A stretch of 5,092 nt of DNA from assembly GCA_021788565.1 (NCBI GenBank), contig JAJYKO010000516.1, positions 1 through 5,092 of the forward strand, written 5' to 3'. The stretch is from Chloroflexota bacterium. Its GTDB lineage: Bacteria > Chloroflexota > UBA6077. Shown here piece after piece: positions 1 through 5,092 of the stretch. The stretch's first letter is position 1. The number at the start of each line of letters is the position of its first letter. The position numbers and the translations under genes were made by a program. The notes below the pieces were generated by a model. The model was not told the DNA's origin. It did not search any database and was given only the letters and a program-made list of their open reading frames with translations.

Positions 1-27
1 GCCCTGGGGTGCGTTCGGCCTTCAGAT

Positions 28-813
28 CTACTTTCCCTTGAACCCTGCCTGGCGCTTTTCGACGAAGGCCTTCATGCCTTCCTTCTGGTCCTCCGTGGAG
101 AAGCAGAGGGCGAATAGGTCGGCCTCCAGCTCCGTGGCCGCCTCGGTGTCGAGGGAGCGAGCGCGGTTCATGGAGCGCTTGGCGTACGCGATCGCGAGCG
201 GTGCCTTGCCCGCGATGGCGGTGGCCATCTGGAGCACTTCTTCCGCCAGCTTCTCAGGAGGGAACACGGCGTTGACCAGCCCGATCCGCTGAGCCTCTTC
301 CGCCGATACCAGCCTACCGGAGAAGATGATTTCCCTGGCGATGCCCTCACCCACGATTCGCGGCAGCCGCACGGTTCCGCCCCACCCAGGCATTATGCCA
401 AGGCCGACCTCCGGCTGGCCGAGCCTGGCTTTCTCGCTGGCGATCCTCACGTCGCACGCCAATGCTATCTCGCAGCCACCACCGAGCGCCACGCCGTTGA
501 TGGCCGCGATGACCGGCTTGTCCATCTCCTCGATCAACCTCGTGATGCGGTGACCCGCCTTCGCGAACTCCCTGCCTTCCTGGGGCGACTTTGTGCTCAT
601 CTCCTTGATGTCGGCGCCGGCGATGAAGGCTCTGTCGCCTGCCCCAGTGATGACGACGGCATGGGCCTCCCTGTCCGCGGCTACTATCTCGAGGATCGCT
701 GCAAGCTGCACCAGCACGTCCGAGTTCAGGGCGTTCAGGGCTTCCGGACGGTTGATGGTGATCCGAAGAACCTGCTCGATCCTGTCGGTGGTAACGAAGT
801 TCCCCTCAGACAT
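28..813 (-). CDS. Enoyl-CoA hydratase / crotonase family protein
   Basis: Predicted cytoplasmic hydratase adding water to a 2-enoyl-CoA such as crotonyl-CoA to give the 3-hydroxyacyl-CoA, a beta-oxidation step. The 261 residues match the usual length of a stand-alone crotonase. Seen: the N-terminal NRPEALNALN segment (21-30), the AGADIKEM oxyanion-hole and CoA segment (65-72), the GGGCE turn (111-115) and QPEVGLG (133-139). Glu115 and Glu135 are 20 residues apart, as are the two catalytic glutamates (144 and 164) of rat mitochondrial hydratase, so true hydratase activity is likely rather than isomerase or dehalogenase chemistry. The C-terminal helices (about 200-258) are complete. The ATG is supported by a GGAGGTG Shine-Dalgarno six bases upstream. 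The gene is divergent from the thioesterase and mutase operon. Chain-length preference cannot be read from sequence; a crotonase acting in butyrate or valine metabolism would fit the neighbours. Confidence 0.93.
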   Translation of the reverse strand: MSEGNFVTTDRIEQVLRITINRPEALNALNSDVLVQLAAILEIVAADREAHAVVITGAGDRAFIAGADIKEMSTKSPQEGREFAKAGHRITRLIEEMDKPVIAAINGVALGGGCEIALACDVRIASEKARLGQPEVGLGIMPGWGGTVRLPRIVGEGIAREIIFSGRLVSAEEAQRIGLVNAVFPPEKLAEEVLQMATAIAGKAPLAIAYAKRSMNRARSLDTEAATELEADLFALCFSTEDQKEGMKAFVEKRQAGFKGK

Positions 814-819
814 GGTTCA

Positions 820-826
820 CACCTCC
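820..826 (-). promoter_or_regulatory. Ribosome binding site of the enoyl-CoA hydratase gene
   Basis: On the minus strand this reads GGAGGTG, a near-consensus Shine-Dalgarno, with a 6-base spacer to the ATG at 813-811. It fixes the start of the hydratase. Confidence 0.8.
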
Positions 827-861
827 ACATCGTGAATGGGCGGCATCTTAGCCGTAAATCC

Positions 862-890
862 ATTCTAAACTAGAGCCAGGGTGGAATCTA
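862..890 (-). promoter_or_regulatory. Candidate promoter for the enoyl-CoA hydratase gene
   Basis: Read on the minus strand, positions 867-862 give TAGAAT, a 5/6 match to the sigma70-type -10 box. Positions 890-885, 17 bases upstream, give TAGATT, a weak 3/6 match to a -35 box. The -10 lies about 50 bases from the start codon. A GGTGGAA motif (plus strand, 880-886) overlaps the -35 side and could be a regulator site. Matched by eye only; the weak -35 keeps confidence low. Confidence 0.3.
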
Positions 891-1000
891 TGTTGCGCTC
901 GCATCAAGTCCACTCTATCGCCCTGTAGTCGGTCAGGGCCGACAACCTATCCAGCCTGCTTGCCCGATAGCTGTCGACATGATTCCTCAGACCGACCACG

Positions 1001-1040
1001 AAGGTTCCACCTTGCCTTTGTAGGTTCCACCTTGCCTTTA
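1001..1040. repeat. Two-copy 20-bp tandem repeat with internal dyads (putative operator)
   Basis: Two head-to-tail 20-base units, 1001-1020 and 1021-1040, identical over their central 18 bases (1002-1019 and 1022-1039). Each contains an inverted repeat: AAGGT-TCC-ACCTT at 1001-1013 in the first copy, and AGGT-TCC-ACCT at 1022-1032 in the second. A 20-bp period is close to two helical turns, so both dyads would face the same side of the DNA. The pair lies about 15 bases upstream of the candidate -35 of the thioesterase gene, a typical activator or upstream-operator position. The repeat is directly visible; the operator role is inferred. Confidence 0.75.
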
Positions 1041-1054
1041 CTTTCGAATCTGGC

Positions 1055-1083
1055 TGGAGGACGGTCAAACATTGGGTTATGAT
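1055..1083 (+). promoter_or_regulatory. Candidate promoter for the thioesterase gene
   Basis: TATGAT at 1078-1083 matches the -10 consensus at 5/6 and lies 33 bases before the ATG. The hexamer 17 bases upstream (1055-1060, TGGAGG) is a poor -35, as expected if an activator bound at the 1001-1040 repeat is needed. A TGGAAC core at 1083-1088 sits at the edge of the -10. Matched by eye only. Confidence 0.35.
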
Positions 1084-1115
1084 GGAACGTAAACCATTTC
1101 CCTGGAGTAGAGTAG

Positions 1116-1550
1116 ATGAGCCATTCAGGCGACCTCGTCGCCCAGGACCGCTGGACCGCCACCATCGAAGCCCTGAACTCGTGCCCCTACTACAGACTGC
1201 TCGAGATTCGGGTGATTAGCATGGGCGAAGGTCGCGCACGTCTAACGATGCCTATTGACGAGAAGCTGTTGCAGATCTACGAGGTCGGTCATGGCGGGGC
1301 GGTGGCCTCGCTCGCGGACTCCGCGATGGGCGTGGCCCTCATTTCCGCCAGCCGCGAGGACGAAGCCGCCGTCACTATCGAATTGAAGGTGAACTTCGTC
1401 TCTCCTGCCCGGAAGGGGATGTTGATCGCCGACGCTGTCCTGTTCCAGCGCGGCAGGACGATCGCCGGGGGAGAGGTCGAAATACGGGATGCAGAAGGCC
1501 GCCTGGTCGCCAAGGGGATGGGAACCTACCTACCATCCAAAAGGAAGTGA
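1116..1550 (+). CDS. PaaI-family hotdog-fold acyl-CoA thioesterase
   Basis: Predicted cytoplasmic hydrolase cleaving an acyl-CoA or aryl-CoA thioester to free acid and CoA. The 144 residues fit a single hotdog domain, which works as a homo-oligomer. The family signature HGGAVASLADSAMG spans 59-72: His59-Gly60-Gly61 begin the central helix and Asp68 occupies the position of the catalytic acid in PaaI-type enzymes. The strands follow in the usual order: VTIELKVNFVSPA (86-98), GMLIADAVLFQRGRTIAGGEVEIRD (101-125) and LVAKGMGTYL (130-139). The start is supported by GGAG at 1104-1107, eight bases before the ATG. It lies 113 bases upstream of the mutase operon on the same strand. A role in recovering CoA from stalled intermediates is plausible, but the substrate is not readable from sequence. 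The stop codon lies inside a tandem repeat and hairpin. Confidence 0.9.
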   Translation: MSHSGDLVAQDRWTATIEALNSCPYYRLLEIRVISMGEGRARLTMPIDEKLLQIYEVGHGGAVASLADSAMGVALISASREDEAAVTIELKVNFVSPARKGMLIADAVLFQRGRTIAGGEVEIRDAEGRLVAKGMGTYLPSKRK

Positions 1551-1594
1551 TGAGTAATGGGTGATGGGTGATGAGTAGGACCGGCTCATCACTT
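1545..1594. other. Inverted repeat / hairpin spanning the thioesterase stop codon
   Basis: AAGTGATGAG at 1545-1554 is a perfect 10-base inverted copy of CTCATCACTT at 1585-1594. A second left arm, GTGATGAG at 1568-1575, pairs with the same right arm (1585-1592) over a 9-base loop, the more compact and probably preferred hairpin. The two left arms compete because they are units of the heptamer repeat. No T-run follows, so it is not a standard intrinsic terminator. It could attenuate read-through from the thioesterase into the mutase genes or stabilise the thioesterase mRNA 3' end. Confidence 0.6.
1547..1581. repeat. Heptamer tandem repeat (GTRATGR, four units plus a decayed fifth)
   Basis: Consecutive 7-base units GTGATGA, GTAATGG, GTGATGG and GTGATGA (1547-1574) are followed by a degenerate GTAGGAC (1575-1581). 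The run begins inside the last codons of the thioesterase gene and includes its TGA stop at 1548-1550. Such short heptamer arrays occur as dispersed intergenic repeats in several bacterial lineages. Whether this unit is repeated elsewhere in the genome cannot be seen here. Confidence 0.8.
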
Positions 1595-1663
1595 GAGGGC
1601 CTGGATGGCATAGATAATGTATTGAGTCAGCAAACATATACAACTTAATGAGGCGGGTCCCCA
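1595..1663 (+). promoter_or_regulatory. AT-rich leader upstream of the mutase operon
   Basis: The stretch 1611-1648 is clearly richer in A+T than the genes on both sides, as expected of a promoter. Possible -10 hexamers are GATAAT (1613-1618) and TATACA (1637-1642). TTGAGG at 1593-1598 resembles a -35, but its 14-base spacing to GATAAT is too short, so no single promoter is convincing. GAGG at 1650-1653 is the likely ribosome binding site, 10 bases before the ATG and slightly farther than ideal. No riboswitch, including a cobalamin box, was recognised in this short space. Confidence 0.35.
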
Positions 1664-3339
<1,676 letters not shown>

Positions 3340-3343
<4 letters not shown>

Positions 3344-3777
3344 GGGGGAGCAAGTTGGAGGAGGAGCGGAAGATCAGGGTTCTGGTAGCAAAGCCTGGCC
3401 TGGACGGCCACGACCGCGGCGCCAAGGTGGTGGCGCGAACCCTCAGGGATGCCGGAATGGAGGTCATCTACGGGGGACTCAGACAGACGCCCGAGATGAT
3501 AGTGGAGACCGCCATCCAGGAGGACGTGGACGTGATCGGTCTGAGCGTTCTGTCGGGTGCTCACATGGGGCTCTTTCAGCGGATCAGCGAACTGGTGAAG
3601 GAGGAGGGGCTCGACCGAGTGATGATCGTCGCCGGCGGGATCATTCCGGACGATGACTTGCCAGCTGTGAAGGCTATGGGCATCGAAGCAGTGTTTGGTC
3701 CAGGCAGCTCGACACACGACATCGTGAACTACATCCGATCGCACGCCCGACGGGCGGCCGTCGGGAGGCAGGGATGA
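3340..3777 (+). CDS. Cobalamin-binding small subunit of the acyl-CoA mutase
   Basis: Rossmann-like B12-binding domain that carries adenosylcobalamin and pairs with the preceding catalytic subunit. Seen: [20 protein letters not shown] (13-32), which contains the base-off DxHxxG motif with Asp22, the cobalt-ligating His24 and Gly27. Lys18 completes the K-x3-D-x-H arrangement of the P. shermanii enzyme (Lys604, Asp608, His610). The SxL motif is Ser69-Val70-Leu71, and the nucleotide-tail GG loop is [10 protein letters not shown] (97-106). At 145 residues it is the size of free-standing small subunits such as IcmB or archaeal-type MCM chains. The first in-frame start is GTG 3340, overlapping the large-subunit stop in GTGA. 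A TTG at 3355 has a much better Shine-Dalgarno and would give 140 residues, removing only poorly conserved sequence. The gene also overlaps the chaperone gene downstream by four bases. Confidence 0.95.
3343..3350 (+). promoter_or_regulatory. Strong ribosome binding site favouring a TTG start for the small subunit
   Basis: AGGGGGAG at 3343-3350 lies four bases before an in-frame TTG at 3355-3357. The alternative GTG at 3340 has only a weak purine stretch (GTAGAGAC, 3323-3330) upstream. The site overlaps the stop of the large subunit, so translational coupling holds with either start. Confidence 0.45.
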
Positions 3778-4778
3778 GCGTCGTGGAGAGGGAGGTGCCG
3801 GCGCGGTCGTCCGGTGACGGCGGGGGTGGCAGCAGTCTCGCCGAGAGGGTCCTGGGAGGGGATCGGCGGGCCGTGGCGCGGCTGATCACCCTGATCGAGA
3901 ACGACGCGGCCGGTGTCGAGGACGAACTGCGCCGGTTGGTCCCGCACACTGGAAGGGCCCATGTGGTGGGAGTAACCGGTTCGCCGGGGAGCGGCAAGAG
4001 CACACTGGTGGGGAAGCTGGCTCGGGAGTTCCGCACGCGCGGCCTCAACGTCGGAGTGGTCGCGGTGGATCCCACAAGCCCCTTTACCGGTGGGGCCGTG
4101 CTGGGTGACCGGGTGCGAATGCAGGATCTCACTTCCGACCGTGGGGTGTTCATTCGGAGCATGGCAAGCCGCGGCGCCCTGGGAGGGCTCTCGGTGGCCG
4201 CCTCCGGTGCCGTGAAGGTGCTGGACGCTTACGGATGCCAGGTTGTGCTGGTGGAGACCGTGGGGGCGGGTCAGGACGAGGTAGACATAGCCAGGGCAGC
4301 GCACACCACGGTCGTTGTGCAGGTCCCGGGCATGGGGGACGAGGTGCAGGCGATCAAGGCCGGCATTCTGGAGATAGGCGACGTTTTCGCGGTGAACAAG
4401 TCCGACAAAACCCGAGCCGATGCCATGGTCTCCGAGTTGAGGATGATGCTGGAGATGAGCACTCGCCCCGCGGTGTGGTCTCCTCCGATAGTGAAGACCG
4501 TCGCCACGACTGGAAGCGGTGTCCCTGAGCTGGTGGATGCTATTCAATCGCACCTGGTGCACCTGAACCGGTCAGGTGAGATGGCGACGCGGCTGGAGGA
4601 AAGCGCGCGGCGTGAACTGCTGGACGCCGTGCGACAGCAGCTGACGAATGAGCTGCAGAGGGGCTTGGCGCGCGCCGCCACCGATGCGCTCGTGCTTGCC
4701 CTCGTGGAGAGGCGGATAGATGCGCGCTCCGCGGCGATGCAGCTGCTCGCTGAGTTCCGACGGGGTGAGGCCAGGTGA
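3774..4778 (+). CDS. meaB: MeaB/ArgK-type G-protein chaperone of the B12 mutase
   Basis: SIMIBI-class P-loop GTPase that protects B12-dependent acyl-CoA mutases: it gates cofactor loading and helps eject inactivated cobalamin. The 334 residues are typical. Seen in order: N-terminal helices (about 20-58), Walker A GSPGSGKS (69-76), the switch segment [16 protein letters not shown] (98-113), a conserved [10 protein letters not shown] (129-138), the G3-like ETVGAGQDE (161-169), and the guanine-specificity motif NKSD (208-211). The C-terminal helices (about 270-332) correspond to the dimerisation arm. The start is marked by GGGAGG at 3763-3768, five bases before the ATG, and overlaps the small-subunit stop as ATGA. 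Its place directly after the mutase subunits makes the mutase its obvious client. The older ArgK name (periplasmic-protein kinase) should not be taken as function. Codon positions are intact, with no frameshift. Confidence 0.96.
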   Translation: MSVVEREVPARSSGDGGGGSSLAERVLGGDRRAVARLITLIENDAAGVEDELRRLVPHTGRAHVVGVTGSPGSGKSTLVGKLAREFRTRGLNVGVVAVDPTSPFTGGAVLGDRVRMQDLTSDRGVFIRSMASRGALGGLSVAASGAVKVLDAYGCQVVLVETVGAGQDEVDIARAAHTTVVVQVPGMGDEVQAIKAGILEIGDVFAVNKSDKTRADAMVSELRMMLEMSTRPAVWSPPIVKTVATTGSGVPELVDAIQSHLVHLNRSGEMATRLEESARRELLDAVRQQLTNELQRGLARAATDALVLALVERRIDARSAAMQLLAEFRRGEAR

Positions 4779-5092
4779 TCACACGGGAGGTGTTCTGGAA
4801 TATAGACGTCTTTCAGCAGACGCTGTTCTACGGGCTGTCGGCCGTGGCCTCGCTCATCTTCTTCGCCGGCACGGTTCGACTCGTCGCCGTGTGGCGCTCG
4901 ACGTGGGGTGGGCAGCGTCAGCGCAATACCGGCGATAGTGTCAAGCGGGCAATACTGGACGGCCTGCTCGGTAGACAGATATTCCGTGGGGATCTGCTGG
5001 GTGGTCTAGCCCACTTCTTCATGTCGTGGGGCTGGATTTTCCTGTTCATGGGCACCGTGTTGCTCACTATACACCACGACATTTATGGCTTT
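4775..5092 (+). CDS. N-terminus of a membrane Fe-S oxidoreductase, EtfD/FadF- or HdrD-related (partial)
   Basis: An open frame of 106 codons runs off the right edge. It begins with GTG 4775, overlapping the meaB stop in GTGA. GTGAGG (4765-4770) could serve as Shine-Dalgarno, and an in-frame TGA at 4766-4768 rules out a longer start. The first helix is about residues 16-40, followed by a charged loop (41-76) containing SVKRAILDGLLGRQIFRGD, then a second helix about 77-99 beginning GGLAHFFMSWGWIFLFMG. His80, His100 and His101 lie at or near this helix and are candidate haem b ligands. The pattern resembles the NarI-like membrane domain preceding the 4Fe-4S and CCG domains in fused HdrD-type proteins, including the ETF:menaquinone oxidoreductases called EtfD or FadF. 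Such a protein would pass electrons from acyl-CoA dehydrogenase via ETF to quinone, which suits this operon. The Fe-S part is outside the window, so the assignment rests on the membrane segment and context. Confidence 0.7.
   Translation, partial: MITREVFWNIDVFQQTLFYGLSAVASLIFFAGTVRLVAVWRSTWGGQRQRNTGDSVKRAILDGLLGRQIFRGDLLGGLAHFFMSWGWIFLFMGTVLLTIHHDIYGF

Larger units (their letters stand above)
814..1115. other. Divergent intergenic control region
   Basis: About 300 bases between two divergently transcribed genes, with no convincing coding sequence. A 72-residue minus-strand frame across 947-1165 runs into the thioesterase gene and shows no recognisable family. The region holds a ribosome binding site and candidate -10 for the leftward gene, a 20-bp tandem repeat at 1001-1040, and a candidate promoter and ribosome binding site for the rightward gene. 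The core TTCCA/TGGAA recurs at 881-886, 1005-1009, 1025-1029 and 1083-1087, which suggests that one regulator may serve both genes. No riboswitch or tRNA-like structure was recognised. Confidence 0.6.

Noticed and set aside
947..1165. 72-residue minus-strand frame in the divergent region
   Set aside because: It overlaps the thioesterase start and the tandem repeat and resembles no known protein family; the region is better explained as regulatory.
1595..1663. Cobalamin riboswitch before the B12 mutase operon
   Set aside because: The space is only about 70 bases, too short for a full cobalamin aptamer (typically near 200 nt), and no B12-box-like sequence was seen.
3729..4562. 277-residue minus-strand open frame opposite meaB
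   Set aside because: Low-complexity His/Arg/Pro-rich translation antisense to a clear GTPase; a typical shadow frame.
4560..4578. Inverted repeat CACCTGA-ACCGG-TCAGGTG inside meaB
   Set aside because: It lies within coding sequence over 190 bases before the stop, with no T-run; in G+C-rich DNA such a short dyad is expected by chance.
4720..4938. 72-residue plus-strand frame across the meaB end and the following gene
   Set aside because: The overlapping frame from GTG 4775 has clear membrane helices and operon overlap; this one is Arg-rich with no family resemblance.

Overview
The window is a G+C-rich bacterial stretch of short-chain acyl-CoA metabolism. It holds five complete protein genes and the start of a sixth, with no RNA gene, insertion sequence, CRISPR array or phage gene. 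The split large and small B12-mutase subunits, the overlapping operon layout, the quinone-linked Fe-S membrane protein and the GATGAG-type heptamer repeat fit an environmental Chloroflexota-like or similar deep-branching respiratory or syntrophic bacterium. That taxonomic guess is weak, because there is no marker gene.

Layout. On the minus strand (28-813) lies an enoyl-CoA hydratase/crotonase with both catalytic glutamates. A divergent control region of about 300 bp (814-1115) follows. It contains a 20-bp tandem repeat with internal dyads and candidate promoters facing both ways. On the plus strand come a PaaI-type hotdog thioesterase (1116-1550), a short spacer with a heptamer tandem repeat and hairpin (1545-1594), and a tightly packed operon. 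The operon encodes a B12-dependent acyl-CoA mutase catalytic subunit (1664-3343), its cobalamin-binding small subunit (3340-3777), the MeaB/ArgK G-protein chaperone (3774-4778), and the N-terminal 106 residues of a membrane protein (4775-5092, cut by the window edge). The last resembles the membrane part of EtfD/FadF-like, HdrD-related quinone-linked Fe-S reductases. All three junctions in the operon are 4-base GTGA or ATGA stop/start overlaps.

The main point is the mutase. It would normally be labelled methylmalonyl-CoA mutase, but two substrate-pocket residues differ. The Tyr89 and Arg207 of the Propionibacterium shermanii enzyme are Phe89 and Gln207 here, the pair reported for isobutyryl-CoA mutase. 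Ala116 is kept, which argues against 2-hydroxyisobutyryl-CoA mutase. The likely reaction is therefore isobutyryl-CoA <-> n-butyryl-CoA, or rearrangement of another acyl-CoA without a free carboxylate.

Taken together, the genes could form a module in which the mutase (kept active by MeaB) makes butyryl-CoA, an acyl-CoA dehydrogenase outside the window makes crotonyl-CoA, electrons pass through ETF and the membrane Fe-S protein to quinone, and the crotonase hydrates the enoyl-CoA. The thioesterase could release CoA from stalled esters. This pathway is inferred from gene content and two residues, not demonstrated.
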